43,142 nt of DNA from Acidimicrobiales bacterium (GTDB lineage: Bacteria; Actinomycetota; Acidimicrobiia; Acidimicrobiales; JAUJNH01), in NCBI GenBank assembly GCA_030448245.1, contig JAUJNH010000014.1:1-43142 (forward strand), written 5' to 3'. Under the pieces are notes generated by a model. It saw only the letters and a list, made by a program, of their open reading frames with translations, was not told the origin of the DNA and ran no database searches. Of this stretch, positions 1-8,427 are shown one piece after another; position 1 is the stretch's first letter; every line of letters begins with the position of its first letter. A program made the translations under genes and the position numbers.

Positions 1-156
1 TGACGAGGCTCCGTGGGGCGTCGAGGCCGAGCCCCCACTCCCACGCTTGAACGTAGACCGAGCGCGCGCTTGGCTGGCGCCGCGGCTGGACGGTGGGATT
101 CGGATGCGCAACCGCAGGAAGCTCATGGCAGGCCTCCTCGACCCAGGTAACGCTCT

Positions 157-334
157 TCCGGGGGGGCCGAGGAACACGACGTTGTCCTTGGCGTCGACGA
201 AGTCGAGGGGTCCCGAGGTGGGCGACGACCTCCCGCTTGAGGGAGCGTTGGTGGTTGAAGTCGAAGTCCTCGAGGCTCTTGCGGACCGGGAAGTGGGCGG
301 CTCGGATGCGCCCGACCGGCTGGCCGCACGACAT
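157..334 (-). pseudogene. IS21-family IstB ATPase remnant, frameshifted and truncated
   Basis: Reading down the minus strand from an ATG at 334, the translation begins MSCGQPVGRIRAAHFP and continues through VRKSLEDFDFNHQRSLKREV to HLGT, which is typical of the N-terminal half of IstB helper ATPases of IS21 elements. At about 226 the frame breaks. After a one-base shift the reading resumes as LDFVDAKDNVVFLGPPG, which is the start of the Walker A motif of IstB. The expected TGKTH that completes the P-loop is missing and similarity stops at about 157, next to a run of seven G. No IstA gene or terminal repeats are visible, so this is a dead fragment. IstB proteins are normally about 250 residues; about 60 remain here. 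Confidence 0.75.
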
Positions 335-512
335 CGTGCGGCCCTCGATGCCGGCGCACTACCCGCATCCCCGGGGAACGCTGGGGAGACTGCGACGACG
401 AAGGTCGGCCGCCGCATGGCCGCGCCTGTTGCGATGCGCGGCGTCAGAGCCGGACTGTCGCGCGTGCCGGACCCCTCGACAGGACAGGGAGCCTGCTCGG
501 GAGGGCCACGGC

Positions 513-900
513 CGCTGGATCTTCCCGGTTGTCGGCAGTGAGGTCACCCAGGTACGGATCGACCACGCCTTGGCGCTGGTGATTGATGGGACCGGCCAGG
601 ATCCACGCGTGCACGTGCGCATCTCCTCCCGGCTTGAGTACGGCAGTGGCGACGACCTCGTGAGCATCGATCCGGAGCTCACCATGGATCTCGCCCCACT
701 GCTCTCTCTCCACAAGGCAACCTTGACCGAGGGTTACGCAGTGAAGAATGGCCATCTGGTCCTGCGGTTGGTGACGGGCGCATCATCAAGGTTGCGCCCG
801 ATGCCCAGTTCGGGGCATGCACGTGAGCGGCCACATGCCCCCGGTGAAGCGGAGGTTCGAGATCATTGCAGTTCCCGGCGGCGGCGTCACCGTGTTCTAG
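513..900 (+). pseudogene. DUF6188-like protein gene with two frameshifts
   Basis: The plus strand reads RWIFPVVGSEVTQVRIDHAL and on through a segment containing SIDPELTMDLAPLLSL and NGHLVLRLV. At about 771 to 773 the sensible reading moves frame to DGRIIKVAPDAQFGAC. At about 824 it moves again to SGHMPPVKRRFEIIAVPGGG and ends VTVF with a TAG at 898-900. Joined, these pieces follow the layout of the small actinobacterial DUF6188 family: an N-terminal GxxVxxVxxDhxL segment, a DP-x-LAPLL segment, a D-G-x-x-hydrophobic strand and a C-terminal PGGxhxVh strand. The family has no known function and is often found near polymorphic toxin or recombination-prone loci. No start codon is obvious, so the N-terminus is uncertain. 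Two indels in 60 bases suggest an inactive gene. Confidence 0.6.
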
Positions 901-1055
901 CCGAGCAGGAGCAGCAGGGCTCCCTCCAGCGCAGGGCTCTCACGCGTCCAGAAGGAGCATTCTGCGACGGGCAAGTAGTCCCGTTCCCGCGCACGCGATG
1001 AGGCAATCTGCTCAGCGGCGGGCGGCGAGGTGAGCCGCAATGTCAGGATCGCCCT

Positions 1056-1532
1056 GTGGGCGACTACGTCATCCGACCCTTCCGCGACGAGGAAGCGGTG
1101 ACGGTGGCGGCTTGGGCATACGGGCCGCCGTACGAGATCTATGACGGTGACCCAGGACACGCAGAGGACTACCTCGCGATCGATCACGATGGCTACGGCT
1201 ACTACGCCATCGCTACGTCAGCGAACGACGAGGTCGTCGGGTTCTGCTGCTTCGGGGCGGAAGCGCGGGTCCACGGCCAGGAAGCCCAGGATGGGACCGT
1301 CGACATCGGAGGGGGCATACGCCCCGATCTCGTCAGCCAGGGCCTCGCCAGCCAAGTCCTGCCCCTCCTTTTGGATTTTGCTCGCCACCGGTTTGCGCCC
1401 CAGCGCTTCCGGACTGCCATCGCGTGCTTCAATGGAAGGTCCACGCGCCTCTGCCTCACCTCAGGTTTCCGAGTCGTCCGACGTTTCGACGGACCCGGGC
1501 GAGAGTTCCATGAGCTCGAACGCCCGGCGTAG
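1056..1532 (+). CDS. GNAT-family N-acetyltransferase
   Basis: The 158-residue product begins MGDYVIRPFRDEE, a typical first strand of a GNAT fold. GGGIRPDLVSQGLASQVLPL (around residues 88-107) fits the acetyl-CoA binding motif, with QGLAS in place of the common QGxGxG/A. The following helix and FRTAIACFNGRSTRLCLTSG match the C-terminal half of the family, where N-x-R-S-x-R-L-x-x-x-x-G-F is common. GNATs transfer an acetyl group from acetyl-CoA to an amine on a small molecule, protein or antibiotic; the substrate here cannot be told. The start is a GTG preceded by AGGA eight bases upstream. It is intact although both neighbours are broken genes, and it is not obviously in an operon. Confidence 0.8.
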   Translation: MGDYVIRPFRDEEAVTVAAWAYGPPYEIYDGDPGHAEDYLAIDHDGYGYYAIATSANDEVVGFCCFGAEARVHGQEAQDGTVDIGGGIRPDLVSQGLASQVLPLLLDFARHRFAPQRFRTAIACFNGRSTRLCLTSGFRVVRRFDGPGREFHELERPA

Positions 1533-1631
1533 AGGGGGAAAACGGGCGAGCGGCTCGGACTCCGCCAGTTGCCACGTCCGATACCGGGCGCAGCAGTGGT
1601 GCCGATGGAGGGCGTTTTCGCGTCGGCTGCC

Positions 1632-1760
1632 CTACCAGTTGAGCAGGCCGGCTTCGTCCGCTGCGTCGAGAGCTGCCCCGGATGAACCAGGCATCCAGTT
1701 CCACCGCGACGTCGCCGTCGGTCTCCCAGGAATCGTGCGCCGCGCCCGGACTGCAGTGCG
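1632..1760 (-). pseudogene. C-terminal scrap of an unidentified gene, frameshifted
   Basis: On the minus strand, just beyond the stop of the fatty acid hydroxylase gene, the reading HDSWETDGDVAVELDAWFI looks like coding sequence. After a one-base shift it continues as AALDAADEAGLLNW and a TAG at 1632-1634. An acidic, alanine-rich helix ending in a tryptophan is a plausible protein C-terminus. I do not recognise the family. There is no start codon and no upstream part before the hydroxylase gene, so this is read as the tail of a deleted gene. Confidence 0.4.
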
Positions 1761-1775
1761 CCCTCGCCTCGGGGT

Positions 1776-2642
1776 TCACGGGGCGGCGACGAGGTAGCGG
1801 GCGCCGGCCGTCACGCCGTCTTGGGCCCGCAGGCCGGCCAGCAGCGCGGGGTAGCCGCCGGCCAGCGCCTGCACGGGACCGGCCACACGCTTGCCGCCGG
1901 CCAGGCCGTACCGGGGGCGCACGGTCTCGGGGGCGAACGTGCCGAACACCCGGTCCCAGACGATGAGCATCGACCCGAAGTTCTTGTCGAGGTACTCCTT
2001 GTTCGAGCCGTGGTGCACCCGGTGGTTTGACGGGGTGACGAACACCAGGTCCAGGATCGTCCGGCGCCGTAGCAACTCGGTGTGCTGGAGCTGGCCGACC
2101 AGCAGCACCAGCGTGCCCATGGATGCAGCGGCCACAGGATGGAAGCCGATCAGCGGCATCCACAGCGCCAGCGCCGGCTTGTACAGCGAGTCGGTCCAGG
2201 GCAGGCGCATCGCCGAGGTGAACGTGAACCGCTCGAGTGAGTGGTGAACCATGTGCGACGCCCAGAGCACCCGCACCCGGTGCTCGGCCCGGTGGATCCA
2301 GTAGGAGACGAAGTCCTTCGCGAGGAACAGGCCGACCCACACGAACGGGTTCGTCCAGTCCAGGTCGATCAGGCGCCGCTCGTACACCGCCAGCGCCACC
2401 CCGAGCAGCAGCACCTTGGCCACCAGCGCCTTGGCGGTGAAGTAGGCGGCTGCGGTGACCAGGGAGGTCACCGACCCCGGCACGTCCAGCCTGCGCCGCA
2501 CGGCGCCAACCACCAGCTCGCCGGTGACGGTGAGCGTCCCGGACACCACCAGCAGGAGGAGGGCGTGGTCGATCAACCACGTGATCAGCTCGGCGGCGGC
2601 AGGCACCTCCCCACTGTCACCCCCACGGGCCGGCGGGGACAC
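1776..2642 (-). CDS. Membrane fatty acid hydroxylase / sterol desaturase family protein
   Basis: The 288-residue product has hydrophobic segments in its N-terminal half (LLLLVVSGTLTV, AKVLLLGVALAV, VWVGLFLAKDFV) followed by the three histidine clusters of the PF04116 family: HRAEH, HMVHH and HRVHH. In this family eight or more histidines hold a di-iron centre on the cytoplasmic side of the membrane, and the enzyme uses O2 to hydroxylate or desaturate a lipid. Substrates range from fatty acids to sterols and carotenoids, so the exact reaction is not known. The listed start is a GTG at 2642; a second GTG at 2606 (residue 13) is equally possible because neither has a clear ribosome binding site. 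It is intact inside a decayed region. Confidence 0.85.
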   Translation of the reverse strand: MSPPARGGDSGEVPAAAELITWLIDHALLLLVVSGTLTVTGELVVGAVRRRLDVPGSVTSLVTAAAYFTAKALVAKVLLLGVALAVYERRLIDLDWTNPFVWVGLFLAKDFVSYWIHRAEHRVRVLWASHMVHHSLERFTFTSAMRLPWTDSLYKPALALWMPLIGFHPVAAASMGTLVLLVGQLQHTELLRRRTILDLVFVTPSNHRVHHGSNKEYLDKNFGSMLIVWDRVFGTFAPETVRPRYGLAGGKRVAGPVQALAGGYPALLAGLRAQDGVTAGARYLVAAP

Positions 2643-3228
2643 CCGGTGAAACCCCCAGCCGACCCTGGGGGGCGTCCGCCCAGCGGTCCTTCCTCTCCAT
2701 CGCAGTTGACGTGCGGCTTCGGCGATCCTTCGAGTTCAGCGAGAAGCACGTCGCCGGATCCTGACCCGAAGACTGTTCGACCGGCGGCTCAGGCAAGCGG
2801 GCATGGCAGCATCGCCAAGTCCGGCCATGTCCTCGACGACTTCTTCTTCGTCTTGATCCCGCCCCAGCTGTCCGGACGCAGCACGCAACCGGGGGCCGGA
2901 TGACGGACGTGGCGTTCTGCAGATGCTGCTCATGGACGAGCTCCACCCCTGCTCGAAGGAGCCGCCTGGAGCACCGGGTCCACACGCCCCGGACGGGCGA
3001 TGGGCCGGGCGGAACAACGGTGGAGTCGCGTTACCGGGCGCTCTACTCGTGCCGATCCTGCGCACCACTGCGAGCGTGACGACGTGGGCCCCTCATATCA
3101 GTCGGGTGGCCTGCCAAGGATCTGCCGACGGTGGTGACGGGGCAAGATCACGAACAGGTTGACAAGCGCAAAGGGAGAAAGGAATAGGAGGTACCAGTCC
3201 CGGAGTGTCCATGCCCCATACAGGCACA
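2643..3228. other. Gene-poor gap between the hydroxylase gene and the IS630 element
   Basis: I see no convincing gene in these 586 bases on either strand. The open frames here lack family motifs and look like chance GC-rich readings. It probably holds the hydroxylase promoter next to 2643 and unrecognisable remains of older genes, in line with the decay on both sides. Confidence 0.5.
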
Positions 3229-4322
3229 GGATTTGGCTCGGGTGAGGGCGGCTCGTCCTCGTCGGACTTTGGTGATGATCTCCTCGGCTGTCTTGTGCCA
3301 GACGAACGGCTTGGGGTCGGCGTTCCAGTGGTGAGCCCAGTCGTAGATGGCGTCGAGGAGATCGGGGACACTGCTGAAGGCGCCCCGGCGGAGGCGGCGG
3401 TCGGTGAGCTCTTTGAACCAGCGTTCGATCAGGTTGAGCCACGAGGAGCTGGTCGGGGTGAAGTGCAGGTGCCACCGCTTCCGTCTGGGATGGGCCAGCC
3501 AGTCGGCCACCTCGGGCGCCTTGTGAGCGGACAGGTTGTCGAGCACCACGTGGATGTCCAACTCGCGGGGCACGTTGGCGTCGATCAACTTGAAGAACGC
3601 CAGCACGTCCGCCGCGGTGGGCCGCTTCCGGCAGGCGTGGATCACTCACCGGTCCCCACGTTCAAGGCTGCGAACAAGTCGACCGTTCCGTTCCACTTGT
3701 AGTCATGCGTCATCGTCCCGGCCCGACCCGGCTTCATCGGCAGGCTCGGCTGGGTGCGGTCCAACGCCTGACACTGGGTCTTCTCGTCGAAGCTGAACAC
3801 CACCGCCCGCTCCGGCGGGTTCAAGTACAACCCGACGACATCGACGAGCTTCTCCTCGAAGTCCGGGTCGGTCGACACCTTGAACGTGTCCACCTTCCAC
3901 GGCTTCAGCTGGTGGTCCCGCCAGATGCGGGCCACGGTGTCCTTGCCGATCCCGTGCCGCTCGGCCATCAGCCGGGTGGTCCAATGCGTCGACCCGTCCT
4001 CGAGCGCGGCGTGCAGCGTGTCATGCACCACCGCCGCCACCGTCCCCGGCGGCAACCACGACTTCCTTCCCCGACCCGGCGCAATCCGCCCGACACCCTC
4101 CACCCCCGCCTGCTCGAACCGGCGGCGCCAGGCCCGCACCGAATCATCGGTCGTGCCACAACGGCGAGCAACCTCGTTTGTTGCCACCCCATCAGCAGCC
4201 AGCAGCAACGCCATGGCCTGCACCACCTGCCGATGCGGCGAAGAGCTCGAGCGGGCAATCACCTCCAACGCCGCCCGCTGCGCTTCACTCATCGACAACG
4301 GAGCAGCTGCCATCCCCAACAT
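3229..4322 (-). pseudogene. IS630-family transposase split by a one-base frameshift
   Basis: The first part (ATG at 4322 to TGA at 3642, 226 aa) carries an N-terminal helix-turn-helix (VATNEVARRCGTTDDSVRAW), a second winged-helix segment and the first catalytic Asp in VVFSFDEKTQCQALDR. The second part, starting with an overlapping GTG at 3645, carries the second Asp in DIHVVLDNLSAHK and the catalytic Glu in SSSWLNLIERWFKEL. Together they form one DDE transposase of about 360 residues. At the junction the sequence reads GGTGAGTGATC where GGTGAGGTGATC would keep the frame, so one G is missing. The overlap leaves a GTGA stop-start arrangement that could in principle allow reinitiation, but with the left end lost a dead copy is more likely. 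The second frame runs on into host DNA to a stop at 3148. Confidence 0.85.
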
Positions 4323-4367
4323 GCTCCCACTCTAACCACCCGAACCATTTCAGCGACGGATCACTAG
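3229..4367 (-). mobile_element. IS630-family insertion element, left tip missing
   Basis: The element contains a split IS630-type transposase read on the minus strand. The right end (4336-4367) reads inward from CTAG as CTAGTGATCCGTCGCTGAAA and then TGGTTCGGGTGG. The left side keeps only the inner part, GATTTGGCTCGGGTGA (from 3230), which matches the right inner repeat at 12 of 16 positions. IS630 members insert at TA and often encode their last residues inside the terminal repeat. If the left repeat were whole, the transposase would end TRAKSATDH-stop; instead the reading passes into unrelated sequence after TRAKS. The outer 17 or so bases of the left end are therefore gone and the copy should be immobile. 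The end assignment is inference from the repeat comparison. Confidence 0.6.
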
Positions 4368-4617
4368 GGCCCAGCCCAACCGAATGAGTTGGTCATTGAG
4401 CACTTTCCCAGACATCAACCTGTTCAGCCCGACCCGAATGGCGTGATCCAGCGCCCAGCTGGTGCGACGGAGGACCAGCAATGGCTTGCTCCTCTACTTG
4501 GTAAAATCCGATTCTCCCAAGTGCCTGGCGTCCGGTGCTCTGGTACCTGCGGCGGGTTTGGCAGGCCGAGGGTGCGCTCCACGTGGAGGCGGCGCAGACG
4601 GGTGGTGACGCGTTCGG
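4368..4617. other. Short gap with no supportable gene
   Basis: No frame in this 250-base stretch between the IS630 right end and the stop of the JAMM-domain pseudogene shows recognisable motifs. A minus-strand reading containing TERVTTRLRRLHVERTLGLP has a coding-like look but has neither start nor family, and I leave it uncalled. Confidence 0.4.
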
Positions 4618-5713
4618 TCAGGCCTTGAAGGGGCGCCAGGACGTGAACACCGCTGGGTCGTACCAGACCGAGGGATCGACGTCGTGGAAGCCGAACTTGT
4701 CGATAACGAAAGGGTCGAGCTGGTAGTCCCTGGCAACGATCAGGTCGCCCTCGGAGAACGCCGCGACGCCGGAGCGCTTGGGTCGAGGTGCGTCCGTCAG
4801 CGGGTCGGTGGCGTTGGGTGGGTGTGCCAGTAGCCCACCGGCATGGCGCCCTTGGGGGCCCCGGCGTTCACCAAGCGCTGGCCCACGTCGACCGCCATCC
4901 CGTCACCGGAGGTGCGTGGCCCGGTCGACCCGTACTTCTTCCCGAGTGGTAGATGATCCCGCCGACCTCGTGGCGCGCCTTCCGTTTCCACGCCTCCGCC
5001 ACCGCCGCCTTCGCCGCAGCACTGACGGCAGCGTGGCGGGCCTCGACCTCCTTGAGCGTCTGGGCGGGGGTGAAGGTGGCAGCGTCCTCGCGCTGCAGGA
5101 GCAGGCTGACCGCCCGGTTCCCGATCGTGCGCTGGAGGCCGATGACGGGGTTGGCGGCAGTCCGAGGGCCCCTTCCTGCCAGTGCCCGACCCCGACCGAA
5201 CTCGGCTTCAACGCGTCGCTCAGCGCGCACGGCACGAGCGTACGTCGGGGCCAGGACCGACGCGGCCGCAACCTCCAGCAGGGCTAGCCCCACCGGGCCG
5301 ACGAAGGCTCTGGCCGAATCGGAAGCTCCCAGCTCTGGTCCGCTCCACGAGCGAGCCGCTCTCAGGAGGTGGGCTGGAGGGCGTCGCTCCGGGCCGCAAG
5401 GTCGGCGGGCCACCCCTCCTGCAACCAGCGAGGCCCACGCCACGCCGGACGAGCGGGCGGCCGGGCGGGCCGGGTCCGGGGATCCTTCCCGCACTCCGAG
5501 AGGACGGCGTCGATCGTCCTCAGCAGCTCGTCGCACCGCTCTCTGCTCGCCATGGGTTCCATCCCGTCGTCTGGCCCCGCAACACGAGGCGAGGTCCGCC
5601 GCATCCGTCCGAGACACGATCGGCACCACGCCGGCCAGCTTGAGGGCTTCCGTCGCAGTCGGCGGCATGCACGCGAAGATCGCGGCGTGGGTGACCTTCG
5701 GGATCTGTTGCAC
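4618..5713 (-). pseudogene. Broken cargo-like protein with LQR-GNRAV motif and JAMM/DUF4329-like domain
   Basis: The minus-strand reading contains NPVIGLQRTIGNRAVSLLLQ, the short motif common in proteins linked to extracellular contractile injection systems and other DUF4157-type secreted proteins. An alanine- and lysine-rich helix follows, then a domain reading HEVGGIIYHSG, KKYGSTGPRTSG, VDVGQ, GYWHTHP, FSEGDLIVARDY and an end at FTSWRPFKA with a TGA at 4618-4620. The order Glu, HTHP, then S-x-x-D fits a JAMM-type zinc metallopeptidase fold or the related DUF4329 domain. Two one-base deletions break it, near 4938 (between YHSG and KKYG) and near 4820 (after WHTHP). The N-terminal part upstream of about 5300 is not recognised, and the ATG at 5713 is only the frame limit. 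A role as an effector or peptidase cargo is inference. Confidence 0.55.
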
Positions 5714-7069
5714 TGGAGCGCGGAGCGCGCAGCCGACTATCGCGAGGCGCTGGACGACCTCCCGGTGTTCCCGACCGACGTCGACCTCGATGGCCTGCGG
5801 GGCCGCCTCGGATCGCTGCGGGACGAGCCGACCGAGGCAGCCCTGGTGGCCGACGAGTTGGCCGGCCTCGTCGAACCAGCGCTGGTCGGCACCGCCGGCC
5901 CCCGCTACTTCGGGTTCGTGACGGGCGGCTCGCTGGACGCCCCCACGGCCGCCGAGGTGCTGGCGACCGCCTGGGACCAGATCGCCTTCAACGGCTCGAC
6001 GTCACCGGCTGCCGCGGTGGTCGAGGAGGTGGCCGGCTCCTGGCTGAAGGAGCTGCTGGGCCTGCCGGTCGGCGCCTCGTTCGGGTTCGTGACCGGTGGC
6101 CAGGCGGCCAACACCGTGTGCCTGGCCGCAGCCCGGCACCACGTGCTGGCCGAGGCCGGCTGGGACGTCGAGCAGGACGGTCTCGCCGGCGCGCCGCGGG
6201 TGCGGGTCGTGGCCAACGGCGAGCGCCATGCGACGATCGACCGGACCCTGCGCCTGCTGGGCCTTGGGACGGGGGCGCTCGAGCCGACGGCCACCGACGC
6301 CCAGGGCGCGGTCGACGTGGCGGACCTTGGCCGGGTCCTCGGCCACGGGCCGGCCGGGCCGACCATCGTCTGCCTGCAGGCGGGGAACGTGAACTCGGGG
6401 GCGTTCGACGACCTCGTCGCGGCCACCGCCGTCGCCCACGACCATGGGGCCTGGGTGCACGTGGACGGCGCCTTTGGGCTGTGGGCGGCAGCCAACCCGG
6501 CCACCCGCCATCTCCTCGCCGGCGTCGAGCTGGCTGACTCGTGGGCCACCGACGGTCACAAGTGGCTCAACGTCGCCTACGACAGCGGCTACGCCTTCTG
6601 CTCGCGGCCCGCCGCCCACCTCACCGCCGTGTCCTACACCGCCGCCTACCTCACCGGGCAGGGCGAGGGCGGGCTGCGGGCCCCGAGCGACTACGTCCCG
6701 GAGTCGTCGCGACGGGCCCGGGGCTTCGCCACGTGGGCGGCGCTGCGCCAGCTCGGCCGCTCGGGGATGGCCGAGCTCGTCGAGCGGTGCTGCGCCCTCG
6801 CCCGCCGCTTCGCCGACCAGCTGTCGACGGTGGCGGGGGCCACGGTCGTGAACGACGTGGTGCTCAACCAGGTCCTCGTCGGTTTCGGCGACGACGACGA
6901 GACCAACCGCGTCATCGACGGCGTCCAGCGCTCGGGCGAGTGCTGGATGGGTGGCACCACCTGGCACGGCAGGCGCCTCATGCGCATCTCGGTGTCGAGC
7001 TGGCGCACCACCGAGGCCGACGTCGACCGGTCAGTCGCCGCCATTCGGGCGGCCGCCCGCCGGGCCTAG
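5687..7069 (+). CDS. PLP-dependent amino acid decarboxylase (group II)
   Basis: The product of about 460 residues belongs to the pyridoxal-phosphate-dependent decarboxylases related to aromatic L-amino acid and glutamate decarboxylases. Visible marks are GPRYFGFVTGGSL, the cofactor-phosphate loop ASFGFVTGGQAANTVCLAAA, a central HATIDRTLRLLGLG, the Asp that pairs with the pyridine nitrogen in WVHVDGAFGLW and the Schiff-base lysine in DGHKWLN (Lys292). These enzymes remove CO2 from an amino acid to give an amine; the substrate is not predictable. The GTG at 5687 is chosen because the family's N-terminal helix (DLRDLLHWSAERAADYREAL) begins there. The open frame runs much further upstream, but that part overlaps the pseudogene on the other strand and lacks family character. 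No clear ribosome binding site is seen. Confidence 0.85.
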   Translation: MGDLRDLLHWSAERAADYREALDDLPVFPTDVDLDGLRGRLGSLRDEPTEAALVADELAGLVEPALVGTAGPRYFGFVTGGSLDAPTAAEVLATAWDQIAFNGSTSPAAAVVEEVAGSWLKELLGLPVGASFGFVTGGQAANTVCLAAARHHVLAEAGWDVEQDGLAGAPRVRVVANGERHATIDRTLRLLGLGTGALEPTATDAQGAVDVADLGRVLGHGPAGPTIVCLQAGNVNSGAFDDLVAATAVAHDHGAWVHVDGAFGLWAAANPATRHLLAGVELADSWATDGHKWLNVAYDSGYAFCSRPAAHLTAVSYTAAYLTGQGEGGLRAPSDYVPESSRRARGFATWAALRQLGRSGMAELVERCCALARRFADQLSTVAGATVVNDVVLNQVLVGFGDDDETNRVIDGVQRSGECWMGGTTWHGRRLMRISVSSWRTTEADVDRSVAAIRAAARRA

Positions 7070-7129
7070 GCTCCGCCCATCCGCTCCGTCGACCAGGACG
7101 ACCGCGTCGCTCTCGTCCCGACGGGCCTG

Positions 7130-7714
7130 GTGCGCTACGCCGGCGTGGTTGCCGTCGCCGTCCTCTGGACGACCGTGCTCGTGGGCATGGGCCGGACCGG
7201 GCTGCGGGTGGCCGATGAACGACCGCTCAGCTACCTCGGCACCGTCCCCCGCACCGCACTGCTGTTCCGCGTCGGGCTGATCGCCGGCGCCGCGCTCCTC
7301 TCCGGCTTCGCCTGGGCGGTGCACCGGCTGCTGGCCCGAGCCACCGGGTTCCTGACCGTGTTCCTCCTGGGCATGGCTTGCCAGGCCGTCGTCGCCCTGG
7401 TGCCGCTGGAAGGGGGCGGCGCATCCGAGCGTCTCCACGTCCCCGCCGGGATCGCGCTGGGCCTCTCGCTGCCCCTGCTGATGTGGCGGTTCGCCGCCGC
7501 CCAGGTCCCCGGGCGATGGCGGGAGGTCGGCTACGGGCTCATGTGGTTGGAGGTCGCCGGCTGCATCGCCGGGGTGGCCCTGTCCCGGGCCGGGCGGGCC
7601 ACCATCGCCGAAGCCGTGCCGGCGGCACTGTTCCACCTCTGGGTCATCGTCGTGACCCTGCGGTGGCCCTCGTGGCGGCAGGCACCCGTTCCGCAGCCGG
7701 CGCCTCGCGCCTGA
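7130..7714 (+). CDS. Small multi-pass membrane protein, DUF998-like
   Basis: The 194-residue product has about six hydrophobic segments, starting with AGVVAVAVLWTTVLVGMG and ending with LFHLWVIVVTLRWP. The spacing and a short RPLSYLGT loop after the first helix suggest the DUF998 family of bacterial integral membrane proteins, whose function is unknown. The GTG start at 7130 follows the decarboxylase stop by 60 bases on the same strand, so the two may be cotranscribed. Upstream in-frame codons contain no other usual start. Confidence 0.6.
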   Translation: MRYAGVVAVAVLWTTVLVGMGRTGLRVADERPLSYLGTVPRTALLFRVGLIAGAALLSGFAWAVHRLLARATGFLTVFLLGMACQAVVALVPLEGGGASERLHVPAGIALGLSLPLLMWRFAAAQVPGRWREVGYGLMWLEVAGCIAGVALSRAGRATIAEAVPAALFHLWVIVVTLRWPSWRQAPVPQPAPRA

Positions 7715-7752
7715 CACCTGTTCGCCCGCACGGGCCCACCGGCCTGCTCCGC

Positions 7753-8427
7753 TCAACCGGCTGGCGGGTCGCCAGCCTTCTTCGAGGGGCTCTGCAGGTA
7801 GGCGAGCACGGCGAGCACCCGCCGGTGATCGTCGGGCTCCTGGAGGATCTCCAGCTTGGTGAACACGTTGCGGACGTGGGTCTCGACCGTCTTGGCGTTG
7901 AGGAACAGGCGCGCGGTGATCGCCTGGTTGGACCGGCCCTCGGCCATGAGGGCCAGCACCTCGCGCTCACGGCCCGACAGGTCCTTGACCGGGTCACGTC
8001 GCCGGGGCCGGCGCAGGAGCCTGGCCACCACCTCCGCGTCGACGGCCGATCCGCCCGCCGCAACCCGCCGCACCGCCTCGGTGAACTCGTGCACGTCGCC
8101 CACCCGCTCCTTGAGCAGGTAGCCCACGCCCCGGCCGCCCTCGAGCAGCTCGACGGCGTAGCGCGACTCCAGGTGCTGCGAGAGCACCAGCACGCCCATG
8201 GCCGGGTGACGCTTGCGGATCTCGTGGGCGGCGCGCAGCCCTTCCACCGTGTGGGTGGGCGGCATGCGGATGTCGACGACGGCCACGTCGGGCCGCTCCT
8301 GCTCGACGGCCGCGAGCAGTGCCTCGGCGTCGCCCACCTGGGCCACGACCTCGAACCCCTCGCCGGCGAGGAGCCGGGCTATGCCCTCGCGCAGCAGGAC
8401 CGAGTCGTCGGCCAGGACTACCCGCAT
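7753..8427 (-). CDS. NarL/FixJ-family response regulator
   Basis: The 224-residue protein has an N-terminal receiver domain with the acidic pair Asp7-Asp8, phosphoacceptor Asp52 in VAVVDIRMP, and a conserved Lys in YLLKERV. The C-terminal LuxR-type helix-turn-helix reads LSGREREVLALMAEG, then NAKTVETHVRNVFTKLEI. It is the DNA-binding partner of the histidine kinase encoded just upstream: its ATG lies 10 bases inside the kinase reading frame, so translation is coupled. Phosphorylation would promote dimer formation and binding to target promoters. Targets are not known; the inverted repeat at 10228-10243 between the kinase gene and the divergent membrane protein gene is a candidate site. A short lysine- and proline-rich tail (SPSKKAGDPPAG) ends the protein. 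Confidence 0.93.
   Translation of the reverse strand: MRVVLADDSVLLREGIARLLAGEGFEVVAQVGDAEALLAAVEQERPDVAVVDIRMPPTHTVEGLRAAHEIRKRHPAMGVLVLSQHLESRYAVELLEGGRGVGYLLKERVGDVHEFTEAVRRVAAGGSAVDAEVVARLLRRPRRRDPVKDLSGREREVLALMAEGRSNQAITARLFLNAKTVETHVRNVFTKLEILQEPDDHRRVLAVLAYLQSPSKKAGDPPAG

Noticed and set aside
897..1187. 96-residue minus-strand frame between the DUF6188-like pseudogene and the GNAT
   Set aside because: It overlaps the GNAT start and shows no recognisable motif.
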